DNA of 64,000 nucleotides from Arsenophonus sp052174455 (GCA_052174455.1 JBQMRP010000004.1:186001-250000), one strand, 5' to 3'. Positions 53,569-64,000 are shown, counted from the first letter of the stretch. Notes: a model not told the origin generated them from the letters alone. Made by a program: numbers and translations.

Positions 53569-54888
53569 TTAATCAATAAATGTAAATTTATATTTTGTCT
53601 TTAGTTCTTTTATAGTGTTAAAAGGCGCTTTTTCACCTAATAATTCTTCAATACGGATTAATTGATTATATTTAGCTACCCGATCAGAACGGCTAATTGA
53701 ACCTGTTTTGATTTGGCCAGCTGCTGTTCCTACCGCTAAATCTGCAATTGTAGCATCTTCAGTTTCACCTGATCGATGTGAGATAATCGCAGTGTAACCC
53801 ATATCTTTAGCCATCTTAATTGCAGAAAAAGTTTCAGTTAATGTACCAATCTGGTTAAATTTAATCAAAATAGAATTAGCAATACCTTTTTCGATACCTT
53901 CTCGAAAAATCTTGGTATTAGTAACAAATAAATCATCACCAACTAACTGAATTTTATCTCCTAACACTTTAGTCTGATAGGCAAAACCATCCCAATCTGA
54001 CTCATTGAGTCCATCTTCAATAGAAATAATAGGATATTGTTTAGTTAATTCTTCTAAATAATGAGTAAATTCTTGTGAAGTAAAAGTTTTACCTTCACCT
54101 TTCAGGTAATAATTACCCGTTTCTTGATTGTAGAGTTCTGATGCAGCACAATCTATTGCTAAAGTAATATCCTTACCTAATGCATAACCTGCTGCTTCAA
54201 CGGCGTCTTTAATTACAGATAAAGCTGCAGAACTAGATTCTAAATTTGGGGCATAACCACCTTCATCTCCCACCGCTGTATTCATACCTTTAGCTTTTAA
54301 CACTTTTGCCAAGTGATGAAAAATTTCTGACCCCATACGAACTGCTTCTTTCAAGCTTTTTGCACCTACTGGTTGGATCATAAATTCCTGAATATCAATA
54401 TTATTATCCGCATGTTCGCCACCATTGATAATATTAATCATTGGTAACGGCATAGAAAATTTACCTGGTGTACCATTTAATTCAGCAATATGTTCATATA
54501 AAGGAATGCCTTTTGCAGCTGCAGCCGCTTTTGCATTGGCTAGTGAAACAGCCAAAATTGCATTAGTACCGAATTTAGATTTATTTTCTGTACCGTCTAA
54601 TTCGGTCATGGTTTTATCGATATTAGTTTGATTTTTAGCATCTTGATCTATCAATGCATTAGCAATTTTCCCATTCACTGCTGCAACTGCCTTTAAAACA
54701 CCTTTACCTAAAAATCGATCTTTATCACCATCACGTAGCTCCAATGCTTCTCGTGAACCCGTAGATGCGCCAGATGGTGCCGCTGCTAAACCAATAAATT
54801 TTCCCTCCAAGTGAACCTCTGCTTCAACAGTCGGATTACCACGAGAATCAATGATTTCACGCCCTATGACTTTAACAATTTTTGACAT
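53569..54888 (-). CDS. eno: Enolase
   Basis: Converts 2-phosphoglycerate to phosphoenolpyruvate and is also an RNA degradosome partner in E. coli. The start is MSKIVKVIGREIIDSRGNPT. The metal ligands appear in ITLAIDCAASE (Asp near 245), SIEDGLNESDWDG (Glu near 290) and LVGDDLFVTN (Asp near 317), and the catalytic lysines in SILIKFNQIGTLTET and at GQIKTGS. It is 439 residues against 432 in E. coli, largely because the C-terminus is extended by about six residues (TKYKFTFID), as if the old stop had been lost. AGGAAAAT lies just before the ATG. pyrG, normally directly upstream, is absent. Confidence 0.97.
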   Translation of the reverse strand: MSKIVKVIGREIIDSRGNPTVEAEVHLEGKFIGLAAAPSGASTGSREALELRDGDKDRFLGKGVLKAVAAVNGKIANALIDQDAKNQTNIDKTMTELDGTENKSKFGTNAILAVSLANAKAAAAAKGIPLYEHIAELNGTPGKFSMPLPMINIINGGEHADNNIDIQEFMIQPVGAKSLKEAVRMGSEIFHHLAKVLKAKGMNTAVGDEGGYAPNLESSSAALSVIKDAVEAAGYALGKDITLAIDCAASELYNQETGNYYLKGEGKTFTSQEFTHYLEELTKQYPIISIEDGLNESDWDGFAYQTKVLGDKIQLVGDDLFVTNTKIFREGIEKGIANSILIKFNQIGTLTETFSAIKMAKDMGYTAIISHRSGETEDATIADLAVGTAAGQIKTGSISRSDRVAKYNQLIRIEELLGEKAPFNTIKELKTKYKFTFID

Positions 54889-54960
54889 TAAATTTTCCTC
54901 AGTAAAAGTTATATTCCAGTCAATGGTAACAAATTAATACCATTAATCTATATCTTTTAT

Positions 54961-55679
54961 GAGTTATTAGAAAAACTGATGTATAAGGGTCAGGATCTGC
55001 TATAATGCTTCGTAAATTTCTTCTACATCCTTAAATTAGATATTATTTAGACCAAGATAAATATATCAAATCTCCGAACCGATTATTGCTTTTCTAAGAT
55101 AGAGCCTATACTCTTCAATCTATTGCTATTTCAGCCTGCTAATACTGTTGGCAGAAAAGCAATATTCTTTTATCAAGAAACACCCATTAGGGCTTTTATC
55201 AAATCACCGGTATATATCACAGCAAACAAGCCACGGTAGAACTCTTCACCACTTTTACACGCTTTAGATAAGGCAGTAATAATAATTTATTAAATGATAT
55301 TCCATTACCGCTACAATCCATGACCTTAGACATTTTAATCTCAACATCGCCAATATCAGTTTGCATAGTTCCTTATGATAAATAACTGTTAGATTCGATT
55401 AGCATAGCCGCTTATCGACAAGGTGGGCCTTGAGCATGTTGCTTAACATGACTTTAAACTCTCTCTTAACAGAGGTATCTATCAAGTTACCTAGCACAAT
55501 TTCGGATAAATTCACATAAGGTATTACAGATAATATCTGATTTATTTGGTACCTGTAGGGTAGACTTTTTCATGGCACATCATCTCTCTATATATTAAAA
55601 TCATCTACGAAATCAATCAGGCATGAAATACCTGCCAGCATCTTTAAAATACCATAGACTAAAATAAATATAAATTTCA
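54961..55679 (-). mobile_element. IS256-family element relic (R6), internally deleted
   Basis: Both ends are recognisable: GAGTTATTAG at 54961 and the left-end remnant near 55679. The middle of about 700 bases is missing: the sequence jumps near 55105 from the C-terminal region to the middle of the transposase. It separates truncated relA from eno and occupies the place of the relA 3' half, mazG and pyrG. Confidence 0.8.
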
Positions 55680-55757
55680 TCAAATCCTAATTACGAGCTT
55701 CATCAAGAATTTTCTCTGAATCAGGCATCTTTTCCTGCCTGACTATCAATTTTCTCA
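55680..55757 (-). pseudogene. Out-of-frame continuation of relA
   Basis: After the relA frame ends, the next frame on the minus strand reads WLRKLIVRQEKMPDSEKILD, matching E. coli RelA WLRKLIAWQEEMADSGEMLD. A one-base deletion (R-I then AT-TGG in place of R-I-A-W) therefore ends the frame. The homology stops where IS256 relic R6 begins. Confidence 0.8.
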
Positions 55758-56885
55758 ACCAATAATACGATTTTCATAGTTATTGCTTTTGCCTATTATT
55801 ACTGTTCCTTCTTTATATTTCCAATGAGCGGCAATACCTAATTCAGCATCTTCATGCATTTTTTGAGTTCGAATTTGTATTTCAATCGTTTTACTATTTG
55901 GCCCTAATACCACAACATGAATGGATTGATAGCCATTTTGTTTAGGATTAGCAATATAATCATCAAACTCGTCAGGTAAATGATGAAAATTGGTATGCAC
56001 AATACCTAATGCAGCGTAACAGTCTTGTAAACGTTCAACGATAATACGAACGGCGCGAACATCAAAAATCTCATCAAAAACCAGGTATTTCTTTTGCATT
56101 TTTCGCCAGATGCTATATATATGCTTCGGGCGGCCATAAATTTCTGCTGTAATGTTTTTCTGTAACATAAAATGTTCTAGTAACAAAACAAAATCATCAA
56201 TATATCGTTCACGATCAATACGACGTTCATGAAGTAATTCAGCAATCTGTTTATATTCATCCGGATATAAATAATTAAAACAGAAATCTTCTAATTCCCA
56301 TTTTAATTGTCCAATTCCTAAATGATTAGCTAAAGGAGAATATATATTTATGCACTCTTTTACAACTAAAACTCTTTCATCTTCAGAGCGTTCTCTTACC
56401 TCACGCAAATAAGCAATGCGTTCTGCTATCTTAATCACCACACAACGAAAGTCTTCCATCATAGCCAGCAAAGTCTGGCGAATAAGGTTTACCTGGTTAG
56501 AACTCTTTTCGCATAATTGCCTAGCGTTTAATTGGCGAATGGCATCCATTTCCATTAAACCTTTAAGGAATACGTGAATTGATTTACCAAACTCAATATT
56601 AATAATTTCCTTTGTGAGGATTTTAGCTTCAACTAATGGAAATAGCATTGCTGCACGTAGACTATCAAGATCTATACTTAACGTTGATAAGATTTCTCCC
56701 ATCTCAATACCACGCCAAAGAAACAATTGACGATTTTCATATTGCTGAACTTTTCTATAGCAGTAATGCCAAAGTTCAATTAACTTTTTTTCTGAGTCAT
56801 TGTTGGTAAGTTTTAGATTAGCAATCCATTTATCAATAGTAAATTCTCTCGTAGATGTCAAATGAGTGCTTCTAATTGCAACCAT
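55755..56885 (-). CDS. relA: Truncated (p)ppGpp synthetase RelA (N-terminal half)
   Basis: RelA makes the stringent-response alarmone from ATP and GTP/GDP on stalled ribosomes. Here 376 residues remain of about 743. The inactive pseudo-hydrolase domain (about 20-190) and synthetase domain (about 200-365) are present: YGRPKHIYSIWRKMQKK, FDVRAVRIIV, the RelA-type EFDD in PDEFDDYIANPKQNGYQSIH, and EIQIRTQKMHEDAELGIAAH. The TGS, helical, zinc-finger and ACT/RRM domains needed for ribosome control are lost through a one-base deletion and an IS256 insertion. It could be an unregulated synthetase or simply a decaying gene; the clean 376-codon frame is mild evidence for use. It starts 13 bases after the rlmD remains. 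Confidence 0.85.
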   Translation of the reverse strand: MVAIRSTHLTSTREFTIDKWIANLKLTNNDSEKKLIELWHYCYRKVQQYENRQLFLWRGIEMGEILSTLSIDLDSLRAAMLFPLVEAKILTKEIINIEFGKSIHVFLKGLMEMDAIRQLNARQLCEKSSNQVNLIRQTLLAMMEDFRCVVIKIAERIAYLREVRERSEDERVLVVKECINIYSPLANHLGIGQLKWELEDFCFNYLYPDEYKQIAELLHERRIDRERYIDDFVLLLEHFMLQKNITAEIYGRPKHIYSIWRKMQKKYLVFDEIFDVRAVRIIVERLQDCYAALGIVHTNFHHLPDEFDDYIANPKQNGYQSIHVVVLGPNSKTIEIQIRTQKMHEDAELGIAAHWKYKEGTVIIGKSNNYENRIIG

Positions 56886-56898
56886 AATCTTTCCTTGC

Positions 56899-57990
56899 CT
56901 ATTTTGCTTGAATTACGACAAAAAGTGCCATAGACTCTAGATTACTAGTATGCGGGAACATATCTAATATCCTGACACTCATAAGTTGATAACTGGCTGT
57001 AAGTAATTGTTTAGTATCTTTCACTAAGATCGCTGGGTTATAAAAAATATAAACAACCCATTCTGCCTTAAATTTGATAATATGTGGCCTGATGATCATC
57101 AGGTATCGGCGTATGTAATGTAGGACTAATAAGATTTTATTAAAGTCTATTTATGCAAAAAGTTAATAATCTATATTAACCTTAAGATTAGCTTGATAAA
57201 GCTCAGCTCAACTCTAGTTAATTGACTTAAACTAAAATTATAACATTTTTGCACTCCCAATTCAGCAACATCTTCGACACCAACAATAGAATTAATATGA
57301 CATACAGTATAGGTAGGTAAGTTCTATCCTAGAAATAAATCCAAACCCTATTTTCTTATTAAGCGTTAACACCAATACAACGGCTTAAACAACAATTTTT
57401 TATTAATTTCTAGATTTACTTGAATAAAATTCTGCAGATCAAATATCAATTTCACGTTCTCAATAGAATTGATATGATTACTATCATTACTTGCTAAACT
57501 AATAAATTTAAATCAATTTTCACTTTTATCAACCAAATAAACATTGATATTATAGTGCCTGACAAATCAGTTAATAATATTTAATCATCAGTAACTAATA
57601 GTTTAAGATGATGTGAATAATACTTACATCACTATCCACATTAACAAGATTAACATGACCTGAATATTTAACTTTTACTAATTTATTTAAACAATTAGGA
57701 ACAGGAAGTAATAATTTTTCTAGTTCTAGGTTGTAATGCAACACATATTCAGTTCTACTAATACATTTATTAACTATGGACCGACATACAATGAGTAAAC
57801 GATGCTATTAGCTATATGTTTAGTAGTGAAAAACCAAACCCGGATTATTTTACGATGATATAAATACTAACTGCTTGAGATACCGCCAATGATTTTAGCG
57901 CACTGCTATTTCAGATTAAATAATAATCTAAACTTACCAGTTTTAACGGCACGTTGAAGTCAAGGAGTAAGATGTTATTGTTAAATTCTA
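56899..57990 (-). pseudogene. rlmD: 23S rRNA m5U1939 methyltransferase pseudogene
   Basis: The last 66 codons are open and match the RlmD C-terminus: HIIKFKAEWVVYIFYNPAIL (where the conserved SCNPATL has lost its catalytic-region Cys) and LDMFPHTSNLESMALF. Upstream, across stops and shifts, are LELEKLLLPVPNCLNKLV, SGHVNLV, LQNFIQVNLEINKKLL and SIVGVEDVAELGVQ, in RlmD order. The gene precedes relA on the same strand in E. coli. The substitution CNP to YNP argues that even the open 3' part is dead. Confidence 0.8.
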
Positions 57991-58067
57991 TCATAGATAG
58001 AAAAATAACGAAAAATTAGAAGCCGATCAAGCCTTTCACTCAATCATTTACTCACTTTTCCTTGGTA

Positions 58068-58099
58068 AAATTCAACTTTCTGAGAAGAAAGTTGAATTT
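58068..58099. other. Perfect 14-base hairpin
   Basis: AAATTCAACTTTCT (58068-58081), loop GAGA, perfect complement (58086-58099). It lies just past the rlmD remains in DNA without genes. It could be a terminator left from, or serving, an unseen transcript. Confidence 0.5.
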
Positions 58100-59499
58100 A
58101 TAATTATTCATCTAGAAGTAAATTACTAATAAAATTATCTTTTCTTGAAAAAGAAATCAGATTAACCATAAACATCAAGGCTTTCAGATATTATTGTTAG
58201 ATTAACAGATTTAACTTTACGATATTTTTAAAAAATTGCACTATATCATTATAGATATAAAATTTATTGGTTTATTAAAACCAAATTAAAATCTAATAGA
58301 TTGCCAAAAAATTAAGTTCGCTATCTTTATTTTATTAAGAAAATAAAGATAGCGAACTTACTAAATTTAGTATTATAAAATATATACCATTAAATTTGTA
58401 TTTATTTTTTAAAAATATAATTTTAAGTAGAGATAAAAATAAATTCTTAAAAAATAAAATGAATCATTATATTTTCTAAATAACTTTTATTAAATTAAAA
58501 TATAACAAAATTTATGAAAATTTCAATTTCTGAATTATTTAATAATTAAATTCTTATCTAATTTCTATTAAACATTTTTATAAAAATCAGTTTTATCATA
58601 TCAATATAATAACTTATATTACAATTGTCTTTAAATTTAAAATGTTTTACTTAACAAGTTATAAATCTATATTTAATTAAAATAATTAACCTTAAGTATT
58701 AGTTAATATACTTTATTATTTATATATTTAAGCAATTCTTATTTTATTATTTAAAATATTTAAATAATATTATTTAATTTTGACCGTAAATTTTTACATT
58801 AGTAATAATGATAATGATCTATATTACCAATAATATTCACTTATCTAAGGTGAACTAAATAAGAAAAATTCTAATATATTTTATTATCTTATCAATAGTG
58901 CGAATTTCTTCAATCTTATCATTATAAGATAAATAATGTTTAATTTATAACCTATTAAGTATAGGTATTTCAATGAAATATTCTTTATGATACTTTTTAA
59001 TAAAATTAAGTATAATTAATAAATAGTATTATTAAATATCGATAAAATTTAGTAAAACACTAATGATTAGATCATCTTATAATTTTAATTATTCAATTTC
59101 CAGATCTATAAATACATATTTATAGATAAAGACTTACTATCCTATAAAATAGTATAATTATTACCTTTATCTTCTAATAAAGCACTATTAAAACTTCTAA
59201 AATAAATTTCAGCTAAATATTTAATAAAATTATGAATACTATAAGACTTCTATTTACTGTTGTTTATCTAGACCCATTACATAAATTCTTATCGGACTGC
59301 TATATTTATGACAAAATCACTACTTAGTAGTATAATTAAAAAATATCATAATCATAAGGCGCTAGCATCAGGCAACTCCAAGATATAAAATTACAACTTA
59401 CTCTTCAGTCAAAAAGAGATTCTATCTACTTTTAAACATTATAGCATACTAAAACTTAGCATTGCTAAAGAGTGAAAACAAGATATTATTGATGATTTT
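58100..59499. other. Very A+T-rich gene-free region
   Basis: About 1.4 kb of almost pure A+T with stops in all frames and no recognisable coding remains. In E. coli barA is divergent from rlmD and would begin here. It contains the 21-base hairpin listed separately. Confidence 0.5.
58313..58360 (-). terminator. Perfect 21-base hairpin, terminator-like on the minus strand
   Basis: TAAGTTCGCTATCTTTATTTT (58313-58333) is exactly complementary to 58340-58360 around a 6-base loop. On the minus strand it is followed by ATTTTTTGG, which fits an intrinsic terminator for a transcript entering from higher coordinates, though no gene is seen there. Confidence 0.5.
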
Positions 59500-60540
59500 T
59501 TCTATGTTGGTAAAGAGTTATTGTTTTGCTCGCAGAGCAATTTGTAGGCACGTCTATATTTTAATTGTTATTGTTTCAAATTATCTTCTCAAGGGCAGAT
59601 AATTTGATAAATAAACTACCTTATAATATGGAATCTACTAAAGCATCCTTATAATTAGCTAACATAGCTGTTCATATTTTGAATGTGAAATTCCTTACCA
59701 ATAATTCTCTTATTATCTAACCTTATTAGGCGATACTGACTAATTTAATGCTCGCTAACAAAAGCTTCGTACTATTTAATTCCATCTGAGCAAATCATGA
59801 ACTCTTATAGATGATTAACTAAATAAATGGCGAATCACATACACTCTACATTAAACTATTTAAGAGTTTTATTACATACATTATCCTTTAATCTCTGTTA
59901 ATTAAGAGCGCGATTCTTTCTTTTTCTTTTATCTCCTACTCTAGCGTATTTTCTAGATTTCCTATCTATAATATAACGCTTTCATTTTAAATATTTAAAG
60001 AAAAATACTTTCGTCAACTTCAATAATATCACTTTAGTCCATATATATTATATGTCGTCACTGAATTAAGAAAGCAATGTCGCAATTCTAAACTTATTTC
60101 AAATCAATGCCTGTTTGTTTCGTTTATTCCTATATAGTCAAGTTAGTCAACGTATATCAAAAATAACTAAAATAGTTATCATTTTTATCTAGTTTTGCCA
60201 TAGGACTTCTAATAAGATTTTTAAATATTTTCATGCAATCGAGGATTTTGCAATGATATTGTTAAATCCTAATGAATATCTCCAGAAGGAAATATGTTCA
60301 TTATGATAATATAGGCAGGATAAAGTGAATAAGTTGCTTCAATGTATCAATTGATATCATTCGATAAACTACCACTGAGCTAACTAATGAATAAAATATA
60401 AATTTATATTGCCAAGAAATGAAAAGAGTCTCTTTGATCTATATGATTACTTACTTTTCTATAGCAACCTTTGTAATGAAAATCTTTTATACAGTAGAAT
60501 GAATTTCTGCTAACAACCTTTGCTAAAATGGCTATTTGAC
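59500..60540 (-). mobile_element. IS1595-family (ISXO2-like) element relic (copy 4)
   Basis: It aligns along its whole length with 10645-11680 (for example the shared blocks around CTATTTAATTCCATCTGAGC and TTGATCTATATGA). The transposase strand is minus. There is no open frame. Confidence 0.65.
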
Positions 60541-63500
60541 TAAATTATTAGCCGTATCTACATAAAAAACAGAGTAGCGTAGCAGCTAAAAGCCTTAACC
60601 TCTAGTCTTAATACTTTACCAACACTTATAAACAAATCTTGACTAGCGATACCTAATTTTTATCTGCTGAATCGATGATTCAAAACATTTTTATAATCAC
60701 CGTCTAATACATCCTTATCAGCGGTAGCCAAAAGCTTATGCGAGATTTGCCAATACTTACCTCATTATTGCCGCGATATCGAACGGATAAAATGCCATCA
60801 CCCGTATATCGCGATAAAACAAGCTTACCTAACATAAAGTTATACTGTAGAATCAATAATACTTTATAACGCGCAGTCTAATTTTTGATATGCTATCGTT
60901 TATTTAAATTTCCAATGTCCAGAAACTTTTTCATGCTAGATAGGTTTATAGAATTATTCATCGCTTTATCCCTATTACTGGCATACATTTGCTACCTAAA
61001 AGAACAGAGACTATTTCTAATACTGTCGCCTTGCCATATATGGACTACTGTTTAGCATTTGTTGAGCCGGATCTAACAACTAACTTCACCTATCAAAAAA
61101 TTTCAAATAACTTAATCTATACTCATTGCGCCATAATCTTTTTTACCAATGCAAATTTTTTCCTGAAATACTAAGAGACTGTTTGGTGTAGTTACCGACG
61201 GTCTATGTCAACCTAAAGTTTAGTCGAAATACGGGTTGCGATTGCACTTCAATCTATGACGCACCATGGTGGAGTTAATATAATTAAAAAGGTCAATATT
61301 GTTACCAATGAGCAGCATTAATTGCATCCTATAAATCATCCTAAGTCTAAGTTTTACTACTAGTTCTTACTGTGGCCCCAAGACACAGATATCTTTTTTT
61401 AGTTCTAGTGAGAGTTACAGTATCATAACCGGCAAAATAATATCCATGTCAATTAGTTTATCCTGAAAGGTCATTGAAATGATTATTTAACAGCCGGAGG
61501 TGTTTGGACTTATGCATACCCTCTTCTGCTGTACTTGGGCTCTTTAACTCTAATTTTTGTCTCATCAGGACGTGTTTTATTGGTTACCTAGAAATCTAAC
61601 TGGATATCATAGTGCAATGTAAACGACGACGATGATATTCAAGATGCGAAAGTATCTAGACCATTTACCTCGGTCCACCTATTGGGACTATACGACAGCC
61701 TACTGCTCAATTGCCAATACATTGGTTATTGCTGGATAAGTTATTACTGACATGATCTACAGACGAGAACTAGTTTCATCCAAGTTATTTAAGTCTATAT
61801 CGAGAAATGAGTCGTATAACCTAGCGAAATGGGTACCTTCAAGCTAACTCTTAGCCTATTAAGCCTTTAATCATCACACAACTTATCCTTGTTTACATCT
61901 GATTAATGCTTACCTGTAAATATCCATAAAATTCCACCACCGTTAATACATCTAATTTACTCAGCTTTACAAGTAAAACCTCTCGTCGCTAAATAAAGCC
62001 TCTGCTTAATACATAGCTTTCGAGAATTGCATCTAGCTCCAAAAACTGACAAAAGTAGCTTTGCAACTACTGATAATCCGCTAAATCAATATTATCAATA
62101 TATTCCTGTATTAGCCCGAGTATGCTGGTAATAAGTAAGCTGTCACAGCTATTAACATTTTAGTTAAACAGTGTAACATCTTTACATCACTAACTTTAAG
62201 CTAATTTAAGCTGACATGAATGAATATTTCACTACCCTTTAGCGTATTTAATGGGGTATCCAAAATATAATGAATACGATCTTTTATCATTCCTTGAATT
62301 TTTCAGGTAAGAACTCAGATTGACGTAATAGTCAAATGAGTATATCTTCACCATTGATTTTAAAATATTGACTATCACATTCAATTCTAGCAAGACCTCT
62401 AACCATTCATGATCCAATTAATATAGCTATAAGTAAAACTGCTACTAGCATCCAGCTCCTCATGCTACTTTAAATTTGCCAGACTATTTTTATTTAACAT
62501 CATCGTCATAAAATAGCGCCAACCGGTACTTTTATCCCGTCCCGATCCTGTTACCGGATTTATACCGCTGTAGGCTACCACAATATTGCATTGGTAGCTA
62601 TAAAAAAATTGCTAGTACCCAAAAAACAAGCTCTTTATATAAACTGGTCCAATAAATTTCCCATCTAGATTATAAAAACTGCCATGACAGATAAATTTTA
62701 CCAATCATCTCTACTGATTGATGCTTCTACTACATAATATTGATTTCCAATAACTTGATTTTTTACCCAATCCATCAACAGATTATTGTCGTTCAGGCAA
62801 ATCACTAATCTAGTAGTCATAAAATACAGTGGATTATTACCATAATGCCCTACTTATTATTATCTTATTAATCGTGTCCATAATGTTCATAGGAAAAACA
62901 ATTTTTAAGAAACTAAAAACTCATCGGTGTTTTTCTATCAAAGGTTAAGAAGCTCCATTGGCGATATGGAGTGTATTTTAATTCAATTTTAATTTTTAAG
63001 ACTAAGCGCGTCTCTCGTGTTGTTTAGAGAAGTCAGAGTAGTAAAAACCAAACAAAAACCAACACTGACAATCGGTAGACGACTTCATATTCCATTCAAC
63101 GATTATATTAACATCTCAATCAACTACAGACTGAGGAAGCGTTAAAAATATTGAAGACTAAAATGGAGATGCACTCATTAATCATATCTCGTGCGCCGCA
63201 CATTTTTATAATTATTAATTATATCACGATAGGATAAACCGCCGTACGCTTATTCTAGAAACGTAATTCGCTACTAAAACTATTAAACATCGTCGTAATG
63301 CTGTTCTGATTAAGTTAATTAACTTTACTATTACCATAATCAATCTACAATACTTAATGAGCACTTAATCCCTAAGATACCCATTACACAATGCCTAATT
63401 GAAAGATAACTACAAAAGAACTATTTCCCGGTTAACTATTTCTTAGAAATAGGTCTATAACGTGCAAATATCGGCTCAAAGTTATTATAGTTAGTTACCT

Positions 63501-64000
63501 TATCATAAAATCTTAACTTGCTAATAATATTAGACGTACCCGATCATAGAAAGTATTAAATTAACCGTACCTTTGTGACTAGCTTGTCTGTCGATATCTT
63601 CATATTGATTGAATCAGAGTTATTATAAGATGACTACACGGTACAGAAATGTGAGAAGAATGCTTATATGACATTCTTCCGATAGTCAAATCCAGGGCTT
63701 ATCAGAATTTTCCAGTATCTTCATGTCGGTACGCTGGTTGGTAGAATTAGTTGTTCCGAGAATATAAAAGGTTGTTACTTTTTACATGTTCAAATGCACA
63801 ATAAATGATATTTACGCTAATCTTTTCAGCAATATCTTTTCTAATCATACGAGTCACATTTCCTATCTATTTCAGCTTATCATTAGCAAATATTATTGGT
63901 AAAAATCACTTATCTTCTTAAGAAGGATTTTCTATACCAGTTACTATAAAAAGCAAAGAATTATACAGATCAAAGAAAATTTTTGCTTACCCCTTTGCTA
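60541..64000. other. Unassigned decayed DNA to the window end
   Basis: Stops occur in all frames. Open frames at 60989-61174 (+) and 62232-62417 (-) are about 60 codons and carry no family signature I can name. It is less A+T-rich than 58100-59500, especially 61200-62650, which suggests more recently inactivated genes. The minus strand near 62550-62600 reads SGINPVTGSGRDKSTGWRYF, clearly protein-like but unassigned. Confidence 0.35.

Noticed and set aside
60989..61174. A 61-codon plus-strand ORF with LAFVEPD, resembling a segment of the sensor kinase BarA, which neighbours rlmD in E. coli.
   Set aside because: The position is suggestive but no other BarA block could be read on either side, so the call is not supported.
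1..64000. CRISPR arrays, prophage, toxin-antitoxin or defence systems.
   Set aside because: All repeats seen are long, diverged and dispersed and trace to IS families. No short regularly spaced repeats and no defence-type proteins were found.

Overview
The window reads as a stretch of an A+T-rich, strongly decaying genome of an insect-associated gamma-proteobacterial (Enterobacterales) endosymbiont. About 20 intact housekeeping genes, all enterobacterial in sequence, cover roughly a third of the DNA. The rest is not empty: most of it is fossil DNA, either relics of insertion sequences or recognisable pseudogenes of genes that flank the survivors in free-living enterics. A Serratia symbiotica, Sodalis-allied or Arsenophonus type genome with low coding density would fit; the genus cannot be fixed from this window by eye.

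Layout: 1-4268 IS91 and IS256 relics. 4269-6799 alr and dnaB (minus). 6880-13331 relics of IS481, IS256 (three copies) and IS1595. 13495-20373 the aspA-fxsA-groES-groEL-yjeI-epmB-efp segment, with aspA, fxsA and yjeI dead and a heat-shock promoter kept before groES. 20580-24425 IS481, IS256, IS1595 and IS91 relics. 24445-32060 gluQ (dead), a pcnB-folK fusion, yadH-yadG, can (dead, split by an IS256), hpt and a cueO fragment. 33581-41670 yafD, mltD (dead), gloB, yafS, rnhA, dnaQ and tRNA-Asp. 42080-43135 an IS110-family relic. 43407-49076 tktA-epd-pgk-fbaA. 49375-53422 more relics. 53569-57990 eno, a truncated relA and a dead rlmD, with mazG and pyrG missing between eno and relA. 58100-64000 very A+T-rich DNA, another IS1595 relic and DNA I could not assign.

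The kept functions are replication (dnaB, dnaQ proofreading, rnhA), cell wall (alr), protein folding (groES-groEL), translation (EF-P with its lysine aminomutase EpmB, tRNA-Asp), RNA turnover (pcnB), folate (folK), purine salvage (hpt), lower glycolysis and the pentose-phosphate shunt (fbaA, pgk, eno, tktA, and epd leading to pyridoxal phosphate), methylglyoxal detoxification (gloB) and a YadGH ABC exporter.

Most notable: (1) pcnB can only be read with an AUU start codon, as known for E. coli, and is fused in frame to folK; (2) yafD has its Shine-Dalgarno and ATG one base out of frame across a run of ten A, as expected for a gene rescued by slippage; (3) relA is cut to pseudo-hydrolase plus synthetase domains by a one-base deletion, with an IS256 relic inserted just beyond; (4) about 24 kb of IS relics from five families lie at every break in conserved gene order. 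I found no CRISPR array, toxin system, prophage or other clearly new system.
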